DNA from: Prorocentrum cordatum
Taxonomy: Eukaryota; Sar; Dinophyceae; Prorocentrales; Prorocentraceae
Direction of reading: 5' to 3'
DNA length: 64,000 bases
Assembly: GCA_963575745.1 (NCBI GenBank)
Contig: CAUYUJ010012758.1
Span: 162,501-226,500, forward strand
The notes below the pieces were generated by a model. It was not told the origin of the DNA and did no database searches. It was given only the letters and a program-made list of their open reading frames with translations. Positions 52,278 to 64,000 of the stretch are shown in pieces. The translations under genes and the position numbers were made by a program. Within the stretch, counting starts at the first letter, position 1, and every line of letters starts with the position of its first letter.

Positions 52278-52473
52278 GCGGCGTGGCCCGCGACGCGTGG
52301 CCTAAGACCGGCGCCGGCGCGTGATGCGCCGGGCGCCAGCGGAGCAAGCAGCATTGCTCCTTGGCAAAAGGTCATCGTCATCGTCTGAGGCCGCTCCTCC
52401 CTTTGTGCTCCTCTCTTGAGCCGACACTAGGCTCAAGACGTTTTTAGTTCCCAGTGCTGCTTGAGGGGATATC
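52278..52473 (+). repeat. YR-A terminal repeat B2
   Basis: 196-bp copy of B1 with one substitution near its left end and an 11-base insertion near 52366. Ends GGGGATATC, after which unrelated sequence begins, giving the right boundary. Confidence 0.9.
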
Positions 52474-53585
52474 GCTTGCGGCCTATCGGTTTCGGGTTCG
52501 ACTTTCGGTCGTGTTTTCGCCGTAGACGGCCTTGGCCTTGGGGGATACCCACTAGTTACGTACGCACCGATATCGGCCAGGATAGGTGCACAATATTGTA
52601 TACGCCGTCCTGGCCAGGCCAGGATGGAGGACGCACCGATTTTGAGCCCAGGGTGGGTTTAGCTAGAAGCGGTGTTCGTGAACGCAGGGTTTCCTCCTGG
52701 AGTCGCGGCAGGGGGCGGTTGTCGGAGAGGGGGTTGAGTTTTACCCTCGAGGGTCGGGTGAGCGGTTGTTGGCCCTTTCTGGTGCTTCCAGGATCTCCAG
52801 GCACTTCCAGGGTTCAGGATCCGGAGAGGAATTGGCATGTACGGTAGGTTTGCTCGGCGTTGACGCGGCGGCGACCCCAGCGCGGAGTTCAAGGTCAAAC
52901 GTCGCAGGTGGCCCAGAATAGGGCGATGTCGAGCGATCTGCGCTATCGAAAAGCCGCGATCGTTCAAGGTTAAATTATCCGCGCGGCGTCAGAAACCAAC
53001 ACCCGCGACATCGCGACGCAAACCAGCCGTACGAGTGGAGTTGGGGAGCAGCAGGCAGACGAGGAGGAGTGTGAGCCAAAGTGCTACCCTTCGCCTCCTC
53101 GGTATCTGCCAGGCGGTGCCTCCTGCGGTCGATTGACCACTCTCCCTCGTCCCTGACCCACTTCCTCCACCGGTCCCCACTCTCATCCTCATCCTCCTCT
53201 TGCTCCTCCTCCTCCTGCCCCTCCTGTCCCCCTCCTCCCGAGACCCACGTGGACAAGACAGTGATCACAGTCTCTGCTGCGCCGCCTCTCGAATTGCGTT
53301 TGCCGCCCGACTTGTTGTACACAACGGCCTGTATTGCGCACTGGGTCCTGGCGCCAGAGATGCTGGCCGCACAGGATACAAAAAAAGAAGGTGCACGTCG
53401 AAGACGTCCGATGCCGTATTTTCTGATGCGGGGTCCCCAGAGATCTTGGTTCTTTCAGGGGAGTTGCAGTTTCGCCCTGCATCGGTGTTTGGTAATTTCC
53501 AGGAGTCCAAGTGCATGTGTTGCTTCTACTCAGAACGTTGGAGGTTGGGGTTCCCGACCGAGTCGGTGCGCTCGAAGAAAACGTG
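52474..53585. other. flank without a recognised gene
   Basis: Contains a CTGGCCAGGCCAG palindrome near 52611 and a short CCTCCT-rich patch (53185-53240). Open frames (for example 53081-53596) are mostly low-complexity Ser/Pro or Arg and show no family. Confidence 0.5.
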
Positions 53586-53722
53586 CACAAACATAATTTC
53601 TCGGAGGTCCGCGCGGATTTCGCGGATCGGTGTAAGGCCCCCTTGGCGGCGCCGCCCTTGGCGCGCGGGGCCCAGGGCAGATCCAAGAAATCCGCGCGGA
53701 GCTCCGAAAGCTTATGTTTGTG
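53586..53722. mobile_element. foldback repeat (family M), copy 5
   Basis: 137 bp; the cleanest copy, with ends CACAAACATAA and TTATGTTTGTG in inverted orientation, continuing into TCCGCGCGGATTTCGCGGAT and its complement. Confidence 0.8.
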
Positions 53723-53849
53723 TCGTGTGTCCCCCTACTCTGCGGAGGGGGCCCCGCTGTGCAACACCCCTCGAAATGTGGTCCAGGACACGGGCGGGAG
53801 AACGGAAGAAGACGGCGCAAGACGGCCACATCTTGCAGTTGCGGCTAGA

Positions 53850-54600
53850 CGACCCAAAATATCTTCCAGCCGGCCCAAGAGGCCCCTTAGACGCCATGAG
53901 AGAGCTCCAAGAGGACATCCAGGAGGTCAGAATCGTTGATTGTCATTGGGCTGTTCAATGACTATAGCGTTCTCGTTTGTTCGGGTATCTTACGCTCCAA
54001 GACGGGCCCGTAGGTCTCCAGGATCGCCCAAAGATGGCCCAGGAGGTCGCCAAGAGGCCCGCGAGGCGGTCCAAGAAGGCCCCACGACACCCGAAAAAAC
54101 CGCCGAGACGGCGCCAAGACGGCCCCAGAGACCTCCAAGACGGCCTTCACACCCAAAGACAGACTCATGATTGCACAGGGGAGGCCCAAGTCGGCCTCCG
54201 AAGGCCGAGAGGCACCCAGGAGTCACCAAGAGAGCCCCAAGAGGCCCGGGAGGACCCCCAGGAGGCCAAAATCATTGTTGGTCTGTTAATTGTTTCTCGG
54301 TGATTTCAGCATTCTCGCCTTTTCGGGCTTCCGACGCTCCAAGGCGGACCCATGGACCCCTAAGGTAGCGCCCCAAGACGGCCCGCGAGACCCCCAAGAT
54401 GGCCCCAAGACGGCCCCAGAACTCTCCAGGACGGCCCTCAAGCAAGCCCAAAGACCGCCTCCGAAGGCGAAGAGGGCCCATAGAGGCCCGCAGGAGGCCC
54501 CTAAGAGGTCCCGAATAGGCCAGAGGAGAACCCCAAGAGGCACCAGGAGGCCCCCCAGAAGGCTCCCATGAAGCCCCCAGGAAGCCTCAAGAGGCCTCCT
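53850..54600. repeat. CCAAGACGGCC-type repeat field, second locus
   Basis: The same 12-mer-like family and the same AATC(A/G)TTG junctions as 26400-28330, about 26 kb away. No gene. Confidence 0.7.
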
Positions 54601-54742
54601 CCTCCTGTCCACTACTTCGTTGTATATTGCCAGACGTCACAGCAGGAGAGGCCGCATGTCAGGGCCATGGATCTGTGCGGCATTCCTTTGCCATTCCATG
54701 GCCATTTGAGGTCCCTTTGTTGCGCTGAGACCTTGCCGGGGG

Positions 54743-55153
54743 ATGGAGGCCGGGCTGGTGAGGCTGCTCCACGACGTGGGGCAGGCGCTGACCACCGCCT
54801 TCGTCGTCCGGGCCTCGGTGGCCGACTGCCCGGACTGCTGGTGCAGTCCGGCCCTGCACTGCCCAGCGCTGCAGTGCACGTGCCCCAGCGGCGAGGGCAC
54901 TTTGGCGGCCGCCGCCACCCCGGGGTGCCCCGGGTCGCAGCTGGCCTGGGTGGCTGGCCTCTCGCTCCTCCTGGGCGCCGTGCTCGGGGCCGCGGCCGTC
55001 TCGTGGGCCTGGCGGCCTCGCCCGAGGGCGCTTGCAGCGCCCGCCGCGGCGTCCGTGGAGGCGGACAGCGCGCCTGCGGGCGACGACCTCGTGCACCTCG
55101 CGCTGGAGCAGGCGAAGGCCTTCCGCAGGACGCCGGTTGCCGCCGCTTGTTGA
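54743..55153 (+). CDS. YR-B ORF1: small Cys-rich single-pass membrane protein
   Basis: 136 residues from ATG 54743. The N-terminal half carries closely spaced Cys (DCPDCWCSPALHCPALQCTC), followed by one membrane segment (LAWVAGLSLLLGAVLGAAAV) and a basic then acidic tail. The layout suggests a type I-like protein with a compact Cys-rich outer domain. The stop at 55151 lies 3 bp before the Gag ATG at 55156, so the pair may be co-translated. I recognise no family, but YR-A also starts with membrane proteins. Confidence 0.5.
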   Translation: MEAGLVRLLHDVGQALTTAFVVRASVADCPDCWCSPALHCPALQCTCPSGEGTLAAAATPGCPGSQLAWVAGLSLLLGAVLGAAAVSWAWRPRPRALAAPAAASVEADSAPAGDDLVHLALEQAKAFRRTPVAAAC

Positions 55154-55155
55154 AG

Positions 55156-56540
55156 ATGGCGGCTGGGCCGCTGGCGGGAGGTTTCCACCTGACCAGGTAT
55201 CGAGTGGGAGGCCCCGCCCTGTACCATGAGCGATTGGACATTTTCCGCTCAGGGTACGTGATGACCCCGGATTTCGACGACTACGGGGAGACCACGAACC
55301 CCGACGCGGACGTGATGGAGATCCACTTCGTACACGGGCAGGGCGGCAGGGCGGGGGGCGTCCAGGAGAACCGAGTCTACAGGTTTCGGCGCCTCCCCAC
55401 GGCGGCCGAGGTCTGGGGCGCCCTCCGCCGCGGCGCAGCGCTGGGGCACGGGCCGTTGCCTGACGGGCCCTTCCTCCTCACGCTGTCCGCGGTCAACTGT
55501 GCCGGCGCGCCGGCGGGCAGCATGCCGCTGGCGGACCCGACGATCGTGGTCCCCCCCCTGGTCGACGTGGCCGGGGCCCACCCCGCGGCAGCGGACCCAG
55601 GCGCGCTGGCGCTTCCTGGGGCGGCCCCGCCAGCCCCGCCGGCGGCCGCGGCCGCGCCGGCGCCGGCAGCCGCGGCCCCAGCCGCCGTGGCCCCCGCCCC
55701 CGGGGCGGCCGCTGCTCCAGCGGGTCGGGCGCCCGCGGTGCCAGACACAGCGGCGGCCGCGCCGCTGCCGAGCGGGGAGCCCGCGCCAGGCTGGCACTGG
55801 GTGGCTGCCGAGGACGTCGACGGCGCCGTGGCGTTCGGCACGAAGGTGGCCGTCGGAGTGCCGGGCGGAGCGACCCTCGTGGGCCGTGCGGGGCCAGCGC
55901 GGTGCTGCTGAGAGACAGCGAGATCCCGTGGTTCACTCAGGAGTACCGCGGGAGCGACGCTCGCACACTCGAGATCCCGCCGGGAGCTGGGCAGCCAGGC
56001 GGCAACGCTCGGGAGTGGCGCGAGGTGGTGCTGCTGTGTCGCGAGGAGCCCGTGCCGGGGTTTGCTGTGGCCCCTCCGAGGACGGCGCAGTGGTGTGCCA
56101 AGTACCAGGTGAAGGAAGGGGGCCCCGTCCTCCATCATGAGATGTGGAAGTCGAAGCGGAAGCTGAACCCAACCGACTTCGGGGTGGACATGCACGAGAC
56201 GCTCTCGAAAATGATCGAGGCCATGGGCACCGCCGACCACCTGGACGTCTACAACTTGGCGAGCGCGGAGCTCGGCTACCGTAAGCTCCAGCTCATTGAG
56301 CACTACTGGGACGACAGGAGCGCAGAGCAGCAGCAGCAGCACAACATGCGGATGCCCTTGGAGGAGGCATTCGCATTCATGGGAGGCTCGAGGTCTCCCT
56401 CGATGGTGCGCCCGGAGCTGCTCGACTCGGTGTCGAAGGAGCTGGAGCGGATCCACAGCATCAAGAAGAACGCGAGGAAGCTGAGGGAGGAGCAGAAGGC
56501 CAACAAGGGCGGCCGGGACGCTCCTCCCCCCAAGTCATGA
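55156..56540 (+). pseudogene. YR-B ORF2: Gag-like protein, one frameshift
   Basis: From ATG 55156 the frame runs to 55911 with FHLTRYRVGGPALYHERLDI, an acidic region and a long Ala/Pro linker ending in PGWHWVAAEDVDG. The next frame continues (LLRDSEIPWFTQEYRG to 56540) with a domain of charged helices (HLDVYNLASAELGYRKLQLI) and a Lys/Glu-rich coiled-coil end. The blocks join by a -1 change near 55860-55905; no consensus slippery heptamer is evident, so an indel is likely. The Gag role is inferred from position between ORF1 and the polymerase. The final TGA overlaps the polymerase start as ATGA. Confidence 0.5.
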
Positions 56541-58790
56541 TGCTGGGACCGCCCCCGGGACTGCCTCGGCCCGGGGGTGATGCAGAAGAGGTGGGGGGCA
56601 GAGGTGACGACCACATGCAGCGGTCGCTCCTGCCCTTGCCAGTCCCTGACTGGTGTCTCGCGGCGGCTGCCGCCGGCGGCGGCGGCGGCCGCGCAGCGCG
56701 GCGTCGCCGCGCCAACAGGACGCTGCAGGGCGAGCTCGTGACTGAGCTAGTGGTGGCGCTCAACCAGCTGGACGCCGGCTCGGATGACCCGCCGCGCCGC
56801 GCAGGCCAGGAGCCCAACAGGATGCAGCAACTTTGCTTGGAGCATCTCGCCGAAAGCTGTGCGGCGATGGGCTCCATTCCTCCAGATTTGTCGACCGAGG
56901 TGGCCCTCCAGGAGCTCCAGGTTGGCGCCGGCTACTCCGACGGCGAGCCCGTCACGGTGGCCCCCTTCGCGCACGACCTCGCGTCTCTGCCAGCTGTGGG
57001 CGGCACGCCTGTGCCCCTGAGCCAGTTGCTGGGAGACGACGGTCCAGATATCGTGCGAAGGTTCATCACTTCGAAGGTTTTGCCAATTCAAAGCGCCGAG
57101 ATTTTTAAGAAGGAGGCTGGTTTCGCACGCCCTTACCTGGACCCGGTGCTGCGGCAGCCCGCGGCCTACCTGGCCTTCGTCGAGAGGGTGAGGGACGGTG
57201 GCATGCTGGAGCTCAGGATTGATGAGGGGGATTTTGAGGAAGTCGGTCTATTCACCGTTTGGAAGAAGGATGGTCGCCAGCGCCTGGTGATCGATTGCAG
57301 GGGCAGCAACTTCAGGTTCGGGGAGCCCGACAAGACCAGCTCGGCGTCCGGGGGCAGCTTCAGCTCCATCGAGCTGGCGCCGGGCGAGGTGCTGTGGACG
57401 GCGGGCGTCGACATAGCGGACGCTTTTTACAACATGGGCCTGCCGCCAGAGCTCCGGCACCTCTTCGCGCTCCCGCGGCTTCGGGCAGCGCAACTTGGAG
57501 TGCGAGAGCTGGGCGGGCGTCCAGTTCCTGGTCGTGCTTGGGTGCGCCCGTGCTTGGCCGTCCTGCCTATGGGCTGGACGCATGCGCTGGACTTCTGTCA
57601 GAGAGTGCACAGAAATATCTTGCTCCAGAAGGGGGGGTTGAGAGCGTTCCCGAAGTGGTCGATGGTATGCCGACGCCTCCCATCCAGGACGGGGCCTACC
57701 CAGCCTATGTTGACAATTTCATTTCCTTTGGAGTAAATCCTGGCAGGCCTGCGGCCCTCCTGAGGTCGGCCCAAGAGGCCTTGAGCGGCGCGGGGCTCCC
57801 TCTGCACGATCCTGATCTCCCCGCCTCGGTGTCTGAGCAGCTGGGTGGGTCTTCGACGGGGAGCGTGGAGCTGTGAGACCGAAGAGTCGTCGTGCTTGGA
57901 GGCTTCGTCTTGGGATCCAGGGATTGCTTGCTCGTGGGCACGCTTCAGGGCGACAAGTGGGGAAGATTGCTGGCCACTTTGCGTTCATTGCAATGTCGAG
58001 GCGCCCGCTCTTGGCCGTATTTAGTTCTGTGCATGCCTTCTCGAGGAAGTACCTCGATCGGGTGATGAAGCTGCCGCCATCTGTCCGCCGTGAGCTTCGC
58101 TGGGCCGCCTCCCTGATCCCCCTGGCTTGGGCTGATCTCAGGGCCACCTGGTCTCCCAGGATCTACGCGAGCGACGCTAGCGAGGAGGGGAGGGGCGTGT
58201 GCCAGAAGGAGGCCGACCTGGGAGCAATTCGTGGTGCTGGGAGGCACGGGGAGAGGTGGCGATTTCGACGACCAGCTGCTTCGCGACCTCGCGACTGCCT
58301 CTTCGAGCAGAGCAACCCGCCGACCGCCGACACCGCGAAGTCCGAGCCGATTGCCGAGATCGTCGTGTCGCCGGGGGTGGAGCCTGTCGTGTCGACGGGG
58401 GTGGCGGTGGAGGACCCAGAGAGTAACTTGTGGAAGGTCCCGGAGGTGGAGGAGGAGCTGCACGGGGGGAGGTGGCAGGTGGTGTCGAGCGGAGGGTGGG
58501 CCCGGGCCGAGAAGATCATCGCCCTCGAAGGTCGGGCCCTCGTTCATTCTCTTAGGCACGCACTTCGCGACTCGAAGTCCTTCGGTAAGCGTATCCTCTT
58601 CCTCTGCGATAACATGGGGCTCGTGTGTGCTATGGAAAAGGGGCGCTCCTCAGCCGGGGGAGTCCTCCGCGTCGCCCGGCAATGGGCCGCCTGGTGCCTG
58701 GCGGGCGCGGTGCAGGCCTCGGTGCGCTGGATTCCGTCTGAACGGAACGTCGCCGATGCGCCGTCGCGCCGCCACATCCCCCTCGGGGTT
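56537..58790 (+). pseudogene. YR-B polymerase: DIRS-like RT and RNase H, frameshifted
   Basis: Starts at ATG 56537, overlapping the Gag stop by ATGA. RT fingers: EVGLFTVWKKDGRQRLVIDC. Motif A: GVDIADAFYN (about 57406-57435). Motif B-like: LPMGWTHALDF. At a G7 run (57631-57637) the frame changes, and motif C appears as AYVDNFISFG (57703-57732), with Asn where a second Asp is usual. A third frame from 57873 gives the connection and RNase H: RIYASDAS, EGRALVHSL, LFLCDNMGL and RWIPSERNVADAPSRR (to about 58780). Sequence and gene order place it with DIRS-like YR retroelements. Two frame breaks suggest a dead copy or homopolymer errors. Confidence 0.7.
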
Positions 58791-59089
58791 TGGCTCGACG
58801 GCGCCGCGGCGGACTCTGCCGAGGGCTTCAAGCAGTGGGCCGTCCGGGACGCCGGGCGCAGCAGCCAGCTGGCCGACTGCCGCAGCGCCGGCCTCGAGCT
58901 CGCCGAGCTGGCCGTCCGCGAGCCTGCCGTCGGCGCTCTGCGGGGCGCCCGCCGGCCGGCACGCCCTGCGGCGAGGCGGCCCGCCTGCCGAGCGGCCCCC
59001 GTTTCGGAGGGGGCGGCACCTGAGTGCTGTCGCAGCCCAGTCGCGCCAGGAGCAGCGGGCGCCGCCACCACCCGCGGCCCGGAGCCGCA

Positions 59090-59979
59090 AGATGGCGCGA
59101 GCTGCGAGGCGCGGGCAGGGAGCTACTGCTGCTGCTCGTCGGGCGGCGCTCCGAAGCCATGGATCGCTGCTGCAGCGGGCCTCGGTGACTCCGAAGACCG
59201 TGGCCCAGTACGACGGCCTGTGGCAGGACATCCTCCGCATGCGGCTTCGGCTGCGACCGGCGGGCTCCCTGCAGGCGGAGCCGAACGACGACGAGATGGA
59301 CTTAGTGGTCGCCAGCTGGATGGACCAGGAGTACTCTTTCGGGGAGCTCGCGCAGAGGGGCACCAAGGGGCTAGCGGCGGTGAAGTATTTCCGGCCGCAG
59401 TTCGCGAAGTCGGGAGGGCTCTCCCTTCCGCGCTCGGCGCAGGCCTTGAAGGGCTGGAAGCGGCTCGCCCCTGGGCGTGCTCGGCTGCCGCTGCCATGGG
59501 AGGTCGTCGCGCTGATCGCGCTGGAGCTGCTGCTGACCGGCTTCTGGGCGATGGCGGCTTGGACGATCATCACCTTCCACTGCTACCTGCGCCCCAGCGA
59601 GCTGCAGCGGGTCACCGCCGAGATGCTCGTGCCGCCTGTGCCAGGGACCCGCGTGGCAAATTGGGCGATCGTGCTGCACCCAAGCGAGGAGGAGATCAGC
59701 AGCAAGACAAGAGAGTTCGACGAGACCGTGGTGTTCGATCAGCCGCTGTTCCGTTTCCTCGTGCCCGTGCTCGCCTACCTCAAGAGGGAGACGCCGGCCG
59801 GGGAGCCGCTGTTCGCCTTCCGGCACGCCGACCTGGTGGTCCAGTTTCGGGAAGCGGCAGGACGCGCAGGGGTCCAGGCTCTGGGCCCGGAGCTGTACAT
59901 GCTGAGGCACAGCGGGCCCAGCCACGACCGAGCGTCCCAGCTGCGGACGCTGCAGGACCCAGACATCAGACAGCCCTAA
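59090..59979 (+). pseudogene. YR-B tyrosine recombinase, truncated before the catalytic Tyr
   Basis: After another frame change the ORF gives a core-binding segment (RASVTPKTVAQYDGLWQDIL) and a catalytic domain with Arg in CYLRPSELQRV, Lys in ISSKTREFDET and the box MLRHSGPSHDRAS (about 59908-59946). The ORF then ends DPDIRQP at a TAA (59977-59979), before the Gly-Arg-Trp and Tyr motifs that should follow within about 30 residues. Sequence after the stop is A-rich repeats of AAAACCAAGACA type. The copy is therefore 3'-truncated. It is not closely similar to the YR-A recombinase. Confidence 0.65.
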
Positions 59980-60419
59980 AAAAACCAATGCCGCCCAGAA
60001 CGTCATGGTTTTTAACCAAGACAAAGCAGAAAAACCAAGACATTGCAAAAAAACCGAGACAACTGTAGTTCTGGTGATTTAGCGTGTCTGTTGTCGTTGG
60101 TTCGTTGTGAATATGTTGTGTGTATGTAGACAGCTTTTCTACTATATGTAAGCGTTGCCAACAACAGACTGTTGTTGCAACCGCGTGCATTGTGAGCTAG
60201 GAACTGTGTCGTTGGGCGTTGGTAGCAACGCCTCTGCGTCTCAAGGGTACCGGAGCACAGGCGGAAGCCTAGAGGATAGTTTGGCGAGTCAGGGCTGGGG
60301 GACAGTGCGGACAGAGAATCCACCAGATACGTAAACACGCGGGATGACGATGATTGTTTAGGCAAGGCAAACAGTTCTGGATCATCGAAAAAATGCACGC
60401 GCGTACGCGACATATGCGT

Positions 60420-62990
<2,571 letters not shown>

Positions 62991-63302
62991 GTGTTTTTTT
63001 TGTGTTGGTGTTGTGTTTCGTTTTGCACATAAGCATTGTTGTTTGTTTGATGTGCCTCTGTATTGCACATATCGTCATTAGTTTGTGTGTGTTGTGATTC
63101 GATAAGTGCGTTTGGCAGTCAAGTAGCCCCGCTGTTGTTGCAAACCCCTTTCCTTGTTGAGCACATGCGGTGCACAGTAATTTTCTTTTGTCACGAACAG
63201 GAGGTGACGCGCCAAGGGAGCAGATTTGAAGAGCCCGCACGCGACGCAAACATTACACGCGTACACGTGCCCAAGATCTTCCCCACCAGAGGCGCACTGC
63301 GA

Positions 63303-63875
63303 TCAGCGCGCCTCGGGCAAGATCTTTTGCAACAGTGTAACGTAGAATGTTGGTCCCGCGTGCACGCTTTTCGCAGCTGTCCCCATGACTCGGTTCTCCT
63401 GCTCGTCCGCATATGTCCAATAAAAAAGGGGGTTGCCCTGGGTACTTGCTCTTTTGGCAAGGTCCCAGGCCACGTGAAACTTATACGTTTCGTGGCCGCC
63501 CCACGCTTTCCACTCGCGCAGAGCTGTCACGATGTGGTTCTGGAGCTGTGAGAGAGCAACTGGCGGCATTATGCGGGGCGACCGTTTCATGACGACTTCC
63601 ATATCCACGAGCGCCGAAACTGCGCGGCGAAGGTGCCTATGGCCTGCGCCGAGAAAGCGCCAATTCTCATCCGCTAAAATCCGAATGAAAGGCATCAGTC
63701 TCCGCGTTTGTGCAGCTTTCGCCTTCAGGCGGGGGCACACGCCGCCAGCATTTAGCTGGTTGTACTTTAAACGGTTGATTATTGAATGCTTGCCGCGCGG
63801 CATACGGCGCATTCTATAATGCGCCTTGAGGCGCCTGCGCAAATGAACCATGTTATCGACCCGCCGCCGCTCCAC
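63303..63875 (-). CDS. uncharacterised protein, probably a C-terminal part
   Basis: 190 codons on the minus strand; an ATG in this frame lies near 63851. The composition is that of a real protein, basic N-terminally (RRRLKAHYRMRRMPRGKH). It has ENWRFLGAGHRHLRRAVSAL in the middle and a C-terminal block YKFHVAWDLAKRASTQGNP, then FYWTYADEQENRV. The latter resembles a (K/H)xHxxxxLxxR...GNPxxYxTxxDExxN pattern that I associate with repeated dinoflagellate proteins of unknown role; that memory needs a search. Upstream exons may lie outside the window. Confidence 0.4.
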   Translation of the reverse strand: MERRRVDNMVHLRRRLKAHYRMRRMPRGKHSIINRLKYNQLNAGGVCPRLKAKAAQTRRLMPFIRILADENWRFLGAGHRHLRRAVSALVDMEVVMKRSPRIMPPVALSQLQNHIVTALREWKAWGGHETYKFHVAWDLAKRASTQGNPLFYWTYADEQENRVMGTAAKSVHAGPTFYVTLLQKILPEAR

Positions 63876-64000
63876 AGTGGGTGATGGGGGCCCCCAAGCA
63901 CGCTTTTTGACGATAATGGGAATTGAGATCGAGGGCAGACAACGTCGGATGAGGAGGAATGACCAGAGGATCTCAGAAGTGAGAGGAGCAGGTAGGTTGC

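Larger units (their letters stand above)
36372..52473 (+). mobile_element. YR-A: 16.1-kb tyrosine-recombinase retrotransposon with split direct repeats
   Basis: A complete YR retrotransposon. Order: A1 (36372-36529), membrane-protein, Gag-like, methyltransferase-like, RT-RNase H and tyrosine-recombinase ORFs (36775-51078), a GC-rich tandem repeat, then B1 (51849-52033), A2 (52034-52191) and B2 (52278-52473). B1 and A2 abut with no gap, as expected for PAT/Ngaro-type split direct repeats, where B1A2 copies the junction of a circular intermediate. A1 and A2 differ at 3 of 158 bases. Known Ngaro, PAT and DIRS elements are usually about 4-8 kb, so this one is large. Lack of a target duplication fits recombinase-mediated insertion. 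Confidence 0.85.

Noticed and set aside
53081-53961. Overlapping ORFs of 83-253 residues around 53.1-54.0 kb
   Set aside because: Low-complexity Ser/Pro/Arg content, interrupted by a foldback repeat; no motif.

Overview
This window looks like nuclear DNA from a dinoflagellate. The grounds are high GC, very few host genes, dense simple-sequence tracts, several divergent LINE copies whose zinc-ribbon ORF1 and endonuclease-RT-RNase H ORF2 resemble dinoflagellate repeats, tyrosine-recombinase (YR) retrotransposons, short foldback repeats inside introns, and one degenerate match to the dinoflagellate spliced leader. The species cannot be fixed from sequence alone. A Prorocentrum/Symbiodinium-like genome would fit.

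Layout. 0-22 kb is a graveyard of five LINE copies separated by (TCC)n/(GGA)n tracts: an RT fragment on the minus strand (95-1110), a long decayed copy (1645-7731), a 5'-truncated copy (7903-10041), a nearly intact copy (10980-17188) broken by two TGA codons and a 167-bp foldback insertion, and a fragment of a different LINE family (19618-21590). 22-36 kb is mostly repeat-derived non-coding DNA. It holds a probable small three-exon gene for a secreted Cys-containing protein (25069-25861), whose two introns are largely copies of one foldback repeat family, and isolated exon-like modules that may be related (28392, 29327, 34558).

36372-52473 is a 16.1-kb YR retrotransposon (called YR-A here), bounded to the base by split direct repeats in the order A1 - ORFs - B1A2 - B2, as in PAT/Ngaro elements. 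Its long ORFs overlap in different frames. They encode a membrane protein, a Gag-like protein with a CCCH-type finger, a cytosine-methyltransferase-like domain, RT-RNase H followed by a second methyltransferase-like domain, and a tyrosine recombinase fused to membrane segments. The recombinase lacks two of its expected catalytic residues although the terminal repeats are nearly identical. This is the most interesting system in the window.

54.7-60.0 kb holds a second, different and broken YR retroelement (YR-B): a small membrane protein, Gag, RT-RNase H and a YR cut off before its tyrosine. 60-63 kb is a field of short interspersed repeats with a core resembling AACGCAATCTCTTCTCATC. The window ends with a minus-strand ORF of unknown function. 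Most apparent long ORFs elsewhere are translations of microsatellites. Homopolymer indels, real or from assembly, may explain some of the frameshifts.
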